Assembly (NCBI GenBank): GCA_021018995.1
Contig: CM037596.1
Coordinates: 87,303,184 to 87,367,183 of the forward strand
Direction: 5' to 3'
DNA length: 64,000 nucleotides
From: Chloranthus sessilifolius
Taxonomy: Eukaryota > Streptophyta > Magnoliopsida > Chloranthales > Chloranthaceae
Shown here: piece after piece, positions 1 through 11,439 of the stretch
Layout: the number at the start of each line of letters is the position of its first letter
How positions within the stretch are numbered: position 1 is the stretch's first letter
Made by a program: the position numbers and the translations under genes
Notes under the pieces: generated by a model
What the model was told of the DNA's origin: nothing
What the model saw: only the letters and a program-made list of their open reading frames with translations
Databases searched by the model: none

Positions 1-1083
1 CCCTCGCTTACTGACTATGAAATCGAGTAATTTTCCGAAAGTAATTCCGAAGATGCATTTCTTTAGTTTCATTCTTAGCTGATATTTCTTAGCTCTTTGT
101 AACACTAGGCGGAGTGCTTCAACATGTCCTATTTGCTTTTAGGACTTCACTAATATATCATCGATGTAGACTTCTACACACTTATGTATCATGTCGTGAA
201 AGATAGCCATCATGGCACATTGATATGTGGCTCCTGTGTTCTTGAGCCCAAAAGGCATGACAACATAACAGTATGTTCTCCATGGTGTGGTGAAAGAAAT
301 CTTCTCTTGGTTGGAATCTTCTAATTTGATCTGATAATATTCAAAGAAACCATCTATAAAGGATAACATCTCATGTCCAACGGTGTTGTCAACTAGAGTG
401 TCAATGTGTGAAAGTGGGAAATCATCTTTTGGGCATGCCTGGTTGAGGCTTCGAAAGTCGATGCAAACCCGTACTCTGCCGTCCTTCTTGGCGACAGGTA
501 CTATGTTGGCAACCCACTTGGGATAGAGAACGACTCGGATGAATTTGGCTTTGTTTAACTTGTCGACTTCCTCTTTAACTTGGAGAGCGGTTTGTGGGTG
601 CATCCTACAGAGTTTCTGCTTAACAGGCTTTGCATCGGGTTCTAAGACGAGGCGATGCTCTACTAAACTTGGGTCTAAACCAGGCATGTCCTCATAGGAC
701 CATGCGAAGGAATTGAGGTGTTCTTGTAAGACTTATGCAATTTGTTGGCGTTCCTTGGAGTTGAGCGTTGCGCTAATTAGGAGCTTTTTGGGTTTCTCTT
801 AAGTACCAAAGTTAAGTTCTTCTGTAGGTTTCGCGGCAGCTTGGGTTTGCTCGTTAAAATGTTTGATAACCCGTTGAAAGTTTGGTGCCTCATCAGCAAC
901 TAGTGTTCCATCTTCATCCTCAGTAAGCTCATATACTGCAAAATTACTACACTGGGGATTTGATTTTGCGAAAGGTAGCCCTTCATCAGCACAATCTATG
1001 ACTGAGAGATCTTTGGTAAGGTGAAGGTTAAGACCATTGATCCTTTTCTCAAAGTCACGAAGTATCTCATCTGATATGATCAC
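1..1083 (-). pseudogene. pol: Reverse transcriptase region of element A
   Basis: This is the N-terminal half of a Ty3/Gypsy reverse transcriptase, which copies element RNA into DNA. Reading leftward from 1083 there is a pre-RT segment, then RT blocks: a PGLDPSLVEH start, the palm entry KDGRVRVCIDFRSLNQACPK, the PFGLKN block, and the catalytic YIDD motif near 150. The order and spacing match the equivalent region of element G at 50480-51480. The piece is a fossil and is cut by the window edge. Confidence 0.9.
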
Positions 1084-2700
1084 TGGCTTGTTATTTAGCC
1101 AGGATGCTTTGCATCCTCGTACGGGAGATGGGACAGAAACCTTAGGAGAGAGGTCTCCTTGTTGGCCGTAAATTTGGTTCGGGACAAAGGGTTCCCTTTC
1201 TTTTCTGGGGTTTTCTTTTTTTTTTTGAATTTTGTATTTATGAATTTTTAGGGTTTTCTATTTTTTCTATTTTTATATTTTTGATAATAAATATAGAACG
1301 GGGTCGGTCGCGTCAAGGGGCGCCGGGAGAATTGCTTCCTCTAGTTGAGGGAGCGAGAAGGTTGCTGGAGCCGTTCGGGCGATTCTTCGAGAAACGTGGA
1401 TTTGTTCTGATTTTAGCATTTTTTTTTAAGTCCTCATCTAATGAGACCTTTTGAATAAGCGACGCTGGTGACAGTGGCACCAACGTTTGGATTTCTTCTA
1501 CCACATTGATTGCTTCATTTTTGAAGAAGATTTAAATATCGTAATCAGTCGAACTATTGTCCTCTGAGTTGTAATAAGATTATTCTTCCCACCAAGGGTG
1601 ATCCCTGAAAGGATCTTCAGGGGGTAGCGAGCTCTTTTCCTTGATCTTCATAATATGTTAGGATGAGCATGCATGTTCGGCAGCGAGGTTGATAATGGTG
1701 AGAAATGCAGGAAGATCCCTAAGGACATTCCCATCCTTTTAGGTTAGAGTAGAAGACGGTATCAGATTCATCTTCTCAATCTGATAGTGTTTGAAGTCCT
1801 AGATTGACTCACACCCTAGCTCGAGTGCAGGGAGGTCTATCCAGTAGTCCTCATCATCACTCGGGGGGAGGTTGCCAGTCTTCCTCTAGAGATTTCTAAA
1901 ATATTTAGAGTTGTGACGAATGTGGGGATGTGGAAGTGTCTAGTTCAAGTTCCTCTTCAAACTCTATGAGGGCGATGTGAGTGTTTCCACTTAGGTCAAC
2001 CGGATGACTGTTGGGATTTTCTGCTTCTTGTGTCGGCAATTGAGTTGGTAGGTCATTACTTATTTTGGTGGTCATTAGGTTGGCGTGATTGGATTCTTCT
2101 ATCGTAGAATGTCGGGCCCAACTAGCGAAGCGCTCTAATATGCTGTGCATGCCCTACAACGGGGCTGGTATGGGTAAGCGATACAAGGGGAGTCCCAAGG
2201 GCATTCCCATCCCCCAAGGTCATGGCCGAGGCGGATGCTATACGAGTTAGAATTCTCTTGCGGGATATCACCTTCTTCCCATGTTGACCGTAAGTATTCT
2301 TCATCCTCTTGCAAGGCTGCTATATGAAAATCTTCGTCATCAGTGGATTCTCAATCTTCTACTCATGGGTCGAGTTCTAGAGGTTCTTCCCTCCTCTCTT
2401 CTGTAAATTCTTAGAGTCAAACAAGGTTTTGACTCCTTCGAGCGACTTATCAATATCGTCGTTCAAACTGGTTAAATCATTGAATGCTTTAGTCATTCGC
2501 TCAATTTCCACTTCTTGGGATCTGGTGAAGGACACTTCCTTCTACCTTGGTACATCTGCTTTTTCAGTGGTCCCATAGATGAAGTGGCCATATAGAGACC
2601 ATTTTGGTGAGGTGGAGAACAAGTCGGCTTGTGGGCCGTTTGATTGATAACCTAACCCTACGTGCTTGCAAATTTTTGTTGGGACGATAGGTCCTACACG
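1084..2700 (-). pseudogene. Protease-RT spacer of element A with two Cys motifs
   Basis: This is the polyprotein spacer between protease and RT. Two copies of a motif of the form GWECPWxSPCI-x5-YQPRCxAC can be read on the minus strand near 2160-2240 and 1655-1735. Each has the spacing CX4CX8CX2C, which suggests metal binding. Acidic stretches (LIEFEEELELD, near 1920-1990) lie between them. The same pair occurs in element G at 49225-49770. The function is unknown. A T-rich stretch at 1200-1290 corresponds to the A-rich gap before RT in G. Confidence 0.6.
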
Positions 2701-3600
2701 GCCTTACTTATTTTTACCAAGTTCGGTATGGGGAACGTATCCGAGTTGATACATAAGATCCCACCCTTTTGTCGCAGTAGGGTTAATGGCATAGAGTTTG
2801 GCGAGGTCTGGGCCAACCTCTCTTCTCATTAATTTTTGTTGACGCATTGGGAGAGAACTAAGAGGGGTAGGGGGACGGACTTCCGCAACAGTTGTCTCAC
2901 CAGGGATTCGAGTATTTTGAATGTGGCCCGTGTTCAATTTAGAATTATGGGCTGTCGGAATACTTGCCGTGTAATTAGTATCCATCTCCTGGAGTGGTGC
3001 ATCAGCATATATACGAACGATGGAGTCCTCATATGAGAATTTGGCACATTGATGGTATGTGGATGCGACGACCTTCATTAACTCCAGTCATTTTTTTCTT
3101 AAAATGAGATTGTACGTACTAGCAAAATTAGAGATATGGAATGTAATATCTTTTGTCACAGGCCCGAGACGAACCTGGAGTTTAATAGTTCCTTTGACAA
3201 AGCGACGTGATCAATCGTAAGCTATTAGTGATAGTGCCGAGGGCCTGACATCCTGCTCTATGTATTTGAGTGTCTTTAATATTGTGAGAGGGCAAATATT
3301 GAGTCATATTCCTGTATTGACCAAGGCATGGGGTACGGAGAAACCTCTAAATATGACCGTAAGATATATGGGGGTCGGACTCCCGCGGAGTGACTCTTTA
3401 GGCATGTCTGCGCCTGTAAAAGTGAGCGCTGGAGGTTGCGCCATGACCAAGGTGATTTGATGAAGCTCATCTAGGGTCATGTCCTCATCCACTTGCGTGT
3501 CTTCAAGTGTCTTTATCAATAATCGGTGATGATCAGGCGATTTCTTGATGAGTTTCAATATTGATATTTGAGTCGAGATCTTTTAAAGATGCTGCAGAAG
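2701..3600 (-). pseudogene. Aspartic protease and G-patch-like motif of element A
   Basis: The retropepsin-type protease would cut the polyprotein. The lead-in PPALTFTGADMPKESLRG and the strand ending PHALV mark the start of the fold near 3300-3450, and the domain runs to about 3080. It is followed near 2705-2775 by GWDLMYQLGYVPHTELGKNK, a glycine-rich G-patch-like motif of the kind seen after protease in several plant Gypsy elements. It matches element G at 47960-48730. Fossil, fragmented. Confidence 0.75.
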
Positions 3601-6231
3601 GTCATATTCTTACCGTGGCTCGAGTTTCATTTCTTTGCCTAGTCGATGAGCCTTAGGTGCAGGTGGTTAGATTGGTTGAGGTGTAGGAATTGGTGGAGGA
3701 ATAACATGAGGTGGGGGGGAAAGTTAACCTCTCTTTCTCTCATATTCCCCTCTGGTGACTGTGTGTTTGTGAAATCCTTATTTTGAGGGAAAGGCGAAGG
3801 TGGATAATTGGTTCCCAACTTGAGAATTGGGTACGTCGGTTGATGACCAAATCTGGTGTTACTCAAAGCGGATGTGCTTGCGAAGTGAGTGAAATTCAAG
3901 GTCGGAGCGCATACCTGCATAGTGTCGCTCCAAGGTGAGAGATACTATGTCCAATCCTCGTCTTTTAGGAACGTCGAGACCAGGGTCTCGCACGAGCCGG
4001 GATGTTCTTATCGTTCACTCTCTCCTATGTTCAGAGGACACTCAGCCCTTGTTTCGTTTTCTAGGTTTGGAGTCTTTCGGGTAACACTTTCTACTCATGC
4101 AGCAATCTGGGCTACAATTTAGAGAACGTGATCTCAATACTCAGGTTCAGAATAGGGCGAAGGAAGGGTAATAGCGTTGGTTCAGGATTTGGAGGAGTTG
4201 GAGGTTCTGGTGCGTGACTACGGAGGAATGGTCTCCTAGCCCTAAAGGAATGGACTCTTATTTGAGTGAATTTTGGATAAGGAGGTGGATTCGATGGGGT
4301 GATGCGAGTGATCAGGGTTGAGGGATGTGAGGGTGAAGGAGCTCTCGCTGGTGTGGCGGAAGTATTAGAAGGTTGAATGCAAGTGATTAAGGTGGAAGGT
4401 TGGAAGGAGGATTGACCGGAGAGATATACGGTAGTGACCTGAGCCGGTGTTGCTTGGTTGTGGTTGGGCATGGGGTTATTAATGATCCCTAGATTTTGTT
4501 GGGGTTACTTATCATTAGGGTTAGGATTCCTAAGCGCTTCCCAATCGATCTGATTTCGGTCATTCATGTCATATATTATGTCCCTGGGGACCCAACAATC
4601 TTCTAGATTGTGTCCCACATATTGATGGAAGGCACATTATTTACTGTAGTCTAGATTTGTCGGCCATGGGTGAGGTCTCTCTTGTGGGAATCGGAGAAGG
4701 TTCTGAGTGTTGAGGAGATGAAAGATATTGGGAATCGTATCCGATAAAGGGTGATAGTGTTCCTGCCTCGGCTGGTAGGAGCCTCTCGCTGGGTTAAAGT
4801 TCCACGATGGGGGCACACTATTATAATTCAGCACGTGGGCCGATCAATTATGCATCGTGTTCTGGTTCTGGTAGGTGTTGGGATATTAATTTCTATTATG
4901 ATACTGGCCCTGATTCTGGTTCTAGACTTGGTTTTGGTTTACATACCTTTGTTGACTGGCCCATTGATTTTGGTTGGTTACCGTTGCTGATTTTGATTTT
5001 GCCCGAAGTTTTGTGATTGAAAATTTCCGTTCCCAAAGTTTTGTCCTTGATTAACAACGGTGTTGACCTATTCAGTTCCTAAGGTTTTCTTATTATTTTT
5101 TTATTTTGATTCACTAGAAGAGCCCACTTTCGATGTGACTATGGATAGAGTAAGGTCTCCACCTTTAATGTGTCGCGCTAGTAGGGATGCCAGGGAGTGG
5201 AGTGCAGTGATGTCGAGGCAATCACTTATGACAAGTGCGCTCTTTAACGGCTCTCTAGTGTTATCAATGATAATGTCCACCAAATCCTTCTCTTTCATTG
5301 AAGTGTCAATCCTAGAAACGAGTTTTCTCTATCTGACGACGAAGTCGATAAATTCTTCATCGGGTCCGTACTTGGCTGCCATTAGATCGCTGAGGATGAC
5401 TGTCTCTTGGATCAAGTGTTTGTATTGGTCTAGGAATTGACCGACAAATTCATCGAAGGTTTCCATCTTATAAAGCGGGAGTCCCGCAAACCAATCTAAA
5501 GCTTCTCCTTCTAATGAGCGTTGGAAATAGTGAATGAGAAGTCCTTGATTATCACGTATGGGTCGACAATCATTACAAAAGAGGGCTAAGTGATTTGGAT
5601 TTCCCGTGCCATTATATTTGGTAAATTTCGGTGGCTTGAATCCTATTGGTCAATTAAACTCGACGTCCTGGCAAAATTTGTCAAATCCGAATGAGTGATC
5701 GGGGCGCTCTCTCTTGGCCATGTACTCATCGAGCATTTTAGCGAGATCTTCTATTTTAATGGTGCTGTCCTTTGGAGCGACCCGTGAGCAAACCATATCT
5801 AGAGAGTCGTCGTTGAAGAATGTGTGAGCAGGTTGTCTCAATATTGTGGCGTGGGCTGACACCGTGCTCGGGGTAGGAGGTGGCCTCTCTTGTCATTCTT
5901 GTTGTTCTGAGAATTATCGTGACCTAATGGTTTCATATGTGGTAGCCAATCCTCGAAGTAATTCATCGAAGTCATCGTCTCCTCTTTGTATTCTTTGAAT
6001 ACTGAGCTCTACGATTTGTTGAGCAGTAAGGTTTTTTCCAGTGTTACCATCTCTCTAGTTATGAATATTTCCGGTGTGTGGGGTAGAGAAGGGGTTTTCT
6101 TGTTCACCAGTCATGTTAATCTTAGGTTGTCATAGGCCGGAATTGTAAAGTGATTCTTCTTCGTACGTGGGGTTGTTATGATATCCCCACAATAGTAGGT
6201 CTCCTAAACTCACTCTTTGTATGCCAGACAT
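3601..6231 (-). pseudogene. gag: Gag and proline-rich linker of element A
   Basis: Gag would form the virus-like particle. The start codon at 6231 was chosen because it begins MSGI, as in element G (45217). The retrotransposon gag core is visible around 5860-5100, including LDEYMAKRERPDHSFGFDKF and KEKDLVDIIIDNTREPLKSA. A CX2HX4HX4C-type knuckle lies near 4590-4640. The linker that follows is rich in proline, serine and threonine and contains PPYPKFTQIRVHSFRARRPF near 4220-4300. Fossil with several breaks. Confidence 0.8.
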
Positions 6232-6342
6232 CTCGAGTCTTTGACGAAGACTCATATATATATAAGGAAATCTAAATGACGCGATGGAAAGAAAAATAGG
6301 GAAATAAGATAAAAACTATCTAAAAAAAGGTTTGCAAAAGTG

Positions 6343-6360
6343 TCCCATCGCGATCGCCAG
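6343..6360 (-). other. Primer binding site of element A
   Basis: The sequence CTGGCGATCGCGATGGGA lies two bases inside the CACCAACA end of the 5' LTR. TGGCGA followed by TGGGA resembles the tRNA-Arg-type PBS of Tat/Ogre elements, but the match to a particular tRNA was not verified. The complement, TCCCATCGCGA, recurs as an array in the 3' regions of B and D. Confidence 0.75.
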
Positions 6361-6649
6361 TCTGTTGGTGTGCGCTTTTTCTGGGTTCCTCTCAGTTCCC
6401 GTTGAATCAGTGGCTTCGATTTCGTCTAAGTGAACTCTAGCGATGCGGCGTTTGGAATGTTAGAAATAAAAGGAGAGTTTTCTAGGAATGTTCCTAGTTT
6501 ATTACGATCGCTAGCTGTAGATATTTAACGATGCTGCAACACGTCAATGATCACGCTTTAGAGCGAGTGTGAGTTACTTCTTTACTGAATTTATAATTTA
6601 GATAGTTTAATTTTTCTTCCCTTCTCCTGTTATCATTGTAGTTCTAATC

Positions 6650-7440
6650 AGTTTAGACTTCCTAATTCTGTTGTGAGTCTAATTATGTGGAAATTTATTA
6701 TGGTTGATTTAATCTAATATTGTGATTCTATTATGAGTCTAATTAATTTTAGGTGTTGCAATCCTATTAGGAGTCTAATTAATATTAGTTTCCTAGCACT
6801 ACTAGAATTTTAATTAATATAGTGTCCTAATACTAATAAAAGTCCAATTGCTATCGGTCTCCTAATTGTACTAGAAATGCAGATGTATTAATTTTAATGG
6901 AACTTTAATTAAACCAAGCATGCTAGTTACACTGAAATTTTAAGTAAAGCAAGTATGCTAGTTGTATTGAAATTCTAATTGAAATAGAGAACTAATTTTA
7001 CTAAAACTCTAATTTAAGCAATGAATTAATTTTATAAAATCAAAAAATCTAATTAAGAGAAACAAAGTAATTTGATTAAAATTTTGATTAAAGCAATAAA
7101 TTAACTATACTTGAAATCTAATTAAAGCAATGAATTAATTATAATAAAATTCTAATTAAAATAAAGAAACTGATTTGACTAAAATTATGATTAGAGCAAT
7201 AAATTAATTATACTAAGATTCTAATTAAAATAAAAGAACTGATTAATGATACTGAGATCTAATAAAGCGAGGAATTAACTATGCTAGAATTATCTAATTA
7301 AAATAAAGGAACTAATTCTATTGAAGTTCTAATCGAAGTAATTATTCTAAGGATCTAATTAAAATAAAGCAAGTAAATTAACTATACTAAAAATTCTAAG
7401 AAGAAATTATGGAATTGATATTCTAATCCTAATTAAAGTA
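6650..7440 (-). repeat. AT-rich degenerate tandem array in U5 of LTR A
   Basis: Roughly 35-40 bp units built on CTAATTAAA and AATTAATT cores recur about twenty times with much drift. The same kind of array lies in U5 of B (22480-23040), C (26510-27240) and, less regularly, G. Confidence 0.65.
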
Positions 7441-8659
7441 ACTAAATAATTCTAAAAAAAAAAGGGGTTTTGGGCCCGCTATGCTAAAGAGGATAGGCCT
7501 CGTTCCCGAGTACCCTTTGTAAGCTCCCTTGGGCAAATCAGATGGTTGAGATTGAAGATAAATTAGATTTCGTGTTATAAAAATGGTATTTTGGATTTTC
7601 AGAGTCAATTTCGAAGTAATAATTATGAATTTAATTGAGAAACTAGAATTATAGAAACTAAATTACTATTTGGGATTATTTTTAAAAAAATATTAAACTA
7701 AGAAATTTAAATTTAAATTTAAATTTTTAGGACTGAATTTGGGTTCGAAATTAGAAAATCAAATCGTATGATTAAGGACTAGTTCTAGAATCTAAGAACT
7801 AGAACCAGAGATTAATGATAGGACTAGAAATTGAGATTTTAGAACGGAATTAAAGCTTCGGGTTGATAAATTAGACCGTCAGATTAAGGACTGGTTCTAG
7901 AAACGAAGAACTAGAACCAGATATTGAAGATTACAGTCTAAAAAGGGGCTACGGTCTAAAACTATGGACTAATATTAATAATTAAAAAGTAAGAAAAATC
8001 CTAAGTCTAAAACTAAGATTTTTACCTAGGACCAGGGCTGCATAGAGAAATCTCGAAGATTCTATGGTTGAATTTTGAAATCATGATTAGGTTGCTCTAT
8101 GTGTTAACTCGGAGTTCTCTGGTTTCAGAATCCCAATAAAAGTCCGTTCTCTCTCAGAAATTGCCGGCCTCTTCGTGTTCTTGGTCGAAAAAGCTTTTAT
8201 AGGTTTTTCTTTAATTAAACGCCCTATTTCAGGCATTTAATCAAATTGCGCGCCGGTCTCCCGGTGCTTAATCGCTTTGAGTTAGTCACCGACTCAGTGA
8301 GCGACCGGCTGACTTGCTCAATGAGTTTCTTAGTCCTAACAGTGTTAGAACTAATTGCGCACCCATTGTTGGGTGAGCAATCCAATTAAGCGTTTCTTTC
8401 GAAGCATTTAATCAAGGAAACTTAGGGGTCAAGGACTATAAGACTAGGTCGGGCATAGGCCAATTGCGCGCTGGTGGTCGAGCACTCAATCTGATCGCGC
8501 GTCTCATGTGAAGGGCGTGATCGAGTCTCGGAGTGGTCTGGGAAAGGGATTCTGGTATGGAAGGGGGACTAGTTGCACGCTTATGTTATGGCGTGCAATC
8601 GAATTATGCTTGTGCTTTTAGGTGCTTAATTCGGGGTTGTTCGGGTTCGGGTCGGGTCT

Positions 8660-9175
8660 GAAATGCTAGACTATTGTTTCAGCCTGTATTTCGACTATAT
8701 TCTATTATTTCAGTATATAGTCTCCCTACGTCAGGGTCTGAGCCACAGAGCTATTGTTTCAGCTTGCGTTCAGCCATGTACTATTGTTTTAGTGCATGGT
8801 TCTCTACGTTAGGGTCAGGAGGGTTTGAAATGTCAGACTATTGTTTCAGTCTGCATTTCGACTATATACTATTGTTTCAGCATATAGTCCCATATTAGAG
8901 CAAAAGGGGTCTGAAATGTCAGACTATTATTTCAGTCTGCATTTCTACTATATACTATTTTTCAGTCTGTATTTCAACTATATACTATTTTTTCAGTATA
9001 GTCTCCCTACGTCGGGATCTGAGCCACAGAGCTATTGTTTCAGCCTTTGTTCAGCCATGTACTATTATTTTAGTGCATGGTTCCCACATTAGGGTCATGG
9101 GGCCTGAGCCACAGAGCTATTATTTCAGCCTGTGTCCAGCCATATACTATTGTTTCAGCATATGGTCCCAATTAG
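8660..9175 (-). repeat. U3 stem-loop array of LTR A
   Basis: The plus strand shows repeated ATTGTTTC or ATTATTTC, the complement of the loop GAAAYAAT. Each copy is flanked by self-complementary arms, for example around 8690-8720 and 8850-8885. The arrangement is the one described for LTR B at 20570-21265. Confidence 0.75.
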
Positions 9176-9246
9176 GGTTAAGAGGTCAAACAAGGTTGAC
9201 CGAACAGAATTGTATATTTCGAGAGGGTAAAATTTGAGTGTCTACA

Positions 9247-9893
9247 GTATGACATCGATCTACGCCACTCTTCACCATTCTACCCTCAAGGCAATGGACA
9301 GGCAGAAGCTACCGACAAAACGCTAATTCGAATTTTGAAATGCACAATAGAAACAAGCAATGGAGCCGACTGGCCTAAACGACTACCAGAAGCACTCTGG
9401 GCCTATAGGACCTCTATTCTTACGACCACTAGCCAAATTCTCTACTCCTTACCTACGGGATGGAGGCAGTCTTACCATATGAGATACAAGTACTATCTTT
9501 ACGGATTTAACTCGATGATGAGCTATCCTTAGACGAGAGGAGAATTGTCCTACTCACACAGTCAGAGCAGCTCGATGAAACGCGTCTAAGGGCGGCTGAT
9601 CATGCTCAGGTATATCAAAGGAGAGTGGCCAGGGCTTACGATAAGAAAGTCGTCGAACGAACTTTTAATATTGGAGAATTAGTCTTAAAGAAAATCAACC
9701 CTTCCAAACACGCTCATCCGAAAGGAGAACTGAAATCGAACTGGGAAGGCCCTTACGTCATAACAGCCGCATACCCTGAAATGCATACAAACTGGCGAAC
9801 TAGGACGGGGAAGAACTCCCTAGCCCTTGGAACGCCATGTACCTTAGAAAATACTATCCTTAGCCCTGTGAGCATTACATCCCGTGGTTAAAT
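9247..9893 (+). pseudogene. pol: Integrase C-terminal half of element B
   Basis: The piece begins in the catalytic core (FYPQGNGQAEATDKT region, with the glutamate of the DDE triad) and continues through WPKRLPEALWAYRTS and a C-terminal stretch ending in WEGPYVITAAYPE, which is typical of Gypsy integrases without a chromodomain. It matches element G at 53370-54000. Insertion A removed it from its N-terminal half, which lies to the left of the window. Fossil. Confidence 0.85.
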
Positions 9894-11330
9894 ACTTATA
9901 CTTATCACCCCCGTAGTCGTCATGAACCATTCCTTGGTCGTAGGTCATCAATTCTCAGAATATCCTTAAGACCTCCGATTTATCACCCACCTTTTCTCAC
10001 TTGGGCAATCTGATTAAAGGACTAGTGACTTGTTTAACCTCTTCCAAAGGTATAAGTAACACCCGATCCTTATTTTCCTTTCCCCGCCATTGGAGGAGAT
10101 GTTAGATTCAATCAAAACTCATTATTCTTGCGCTAACAGGATGCTTTCAAAGAGTACATATATCCAAAAAAGTGAGTGAGAGCATTACGACGAATGAACA
10201 AGACAATGAGCTCATGGAAGTGTAAGCAGGCAATGAGGACATCTCTGGTAACTTTACTAGAAGTGTATAAGCAAGCTACGAGAGCATCCCTGATGTCCTC
10301 ATACTACTAGATATCATCGTAAGGTGGCGGAAGGAGGACAAACTCCTGCTAACAATAGAATGTGAGATTTTGATGGTACCGAAACATGACAAAGAGGTTG
10401 ATCATGGCATCCCGTATCCCTCTGAGAAAAAGATTGTTACTCATCCCTTTTGGAAAGCGTTAGATACAAACTATTCCTCACATCACCGAGCCTTACCCTC
10501 CCCTCCTCTATTTTTATTTCGGATGATAAACCAGAAACCTTACAGGATGCTCCTAAAAATGAAACTGAAAACCGATAAATGACGATTGACGCAATCACCT
10601 ACTATACCTACCATACTTCTTCCTAATAGCCACGGGATAGGATGACCACCACCCTAAGGTAAACCCCGTATGCAACTGACCTAATCAAAGAGACCTCCCC
10701 GGTTCGATGACAGTACTGATGAACTATTCTTTAAAACTAACTCACCAAACACCCATGATTGCTTATAGACCCAAAGTGCTCATCTAAAACTCAAAAAATC
10801 TCCATTGCATCTTGACACTGGGGCATTTTTTTCGAGTCAGAAGAAGAATCGTATCAGAAGCGCCGGCTTGTCCACAAAGAAGACGAGGAACGACGAAGTT
10901 ACCATCCGGAAAGTGCTACCGAAGATACTACACCGCCAATCCTACCACGCTCCTACAGCGAGGAATTTTTATTTTATTGTTTTTTTATTATTTCTATCTT
11001 AGTTGTTTGCTTTCCTTGTTACATCGTTTTCATTTTTTTAAAAAAAACACCAAAAAAAAACACATATTTACTATCAGGCCCCAGTCTGAGATACTTCCCC
11101 CCCCTTGACAACTAGCAAGGGGGAGAACAAAACTACTATAGCGTTACCTTTACATGTACATATACGAAGCAACCCTCAACCACCACCGGGCCAGCTCACG
11201 GAGCATCCAAGTCCCAATGACGGTCGACGGCACCAAAGAAACTAAAAAAGTAAGAGTAGACGTAAGAGGTAACTAAAAGAAAAGGAGCCAATCAGATACA
11301 TCTAAACAAAAAAAATCTATATATATATAT
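9894..11330 (+). other. Post-pol region of B, conserved in G, no clear gene
   Basis: The stretch to about 10790 aligns by eye with G 54001-54960, so it belongs to the element, but no convincing reading frame is shared. A GACACTGGGGCATTTTTT motif lies at 10814-10831, with relatives at 36647 in D and 54988 in G. A short stem-loop lies at 11100-11123. Poly-A and poly-T runs are frequent at 10970-11070. Confidence 0.6.
11100..11123. other. Conserved stem-loop beyond the antisense gene
   Basis: CCCCCTTG at 11100-11107 pairs with CAAGGGGG at 11116-11123 around the loop ACAACTAG. Element G has the same hairpin at 55256-55277 with loop ACAACTGG. It lies between pol and the 3' end of the antisense gene. 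Confidence 0.6.
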
Positions 11331-11439
11331 ATATGCATCAAAAGTTTCTTTTCTTTTTACACTTGTCACCAGGGGCATCCCCACTATATATACAACGCGC
11401 ACACACAATGAATACAAAAAAATACACACACGCACCCCT

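Larger units (their letters stand above)
1..9246 (-). mobile_element. Tat-lineage LTR retrotransposon A (left part outside window)
   Basis: On the minus strand the order is 5' LTR, PBS, gag, proline-rich linker, protease, G-patch-like motif, Cys-motif spacer and reverse transcriptase, running off the left edge. The gag start, the spacer and the RT closely match element G (42699-62339), so A and G are one family. The right end of the LTR abuts integrase sequence of element B at 9247, which reads on the opposite strand, so A inserted into B; the expected duplication is GTATG (9247-9251), but its partner lies outside the window. The copy is a fossil with many breaks in its reading frames. RNase H, integrase and the 3' LTR would lie to the left of base 1. 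Confidence 0.9.
6363..9246 (-). repeat. 5' LTR of element A (about 2.88 kb)
   Basis: On the minus strand it starts TGTAGACACTC at 9246 and ends CACCAACA at 6363, the termini shared with the LTRs of B, C and G. From U3 to U5 it has the stem-loop array (9175-8660), GCGC/AATT dyads (about 8640-8220), a CTATAAAAG box at 8194-8202, the conserved GGAGG block (7550-7470), an AT-rich degenerate tandem array (7440-6650) and the block near 6580-6500 that resembles the PBS. Confidence 0.9.

Noticed and set aside
5060-5440. Plus-strand frame of 126 codons
   Set aside because: It is the reverse strand of the gag core of element A.
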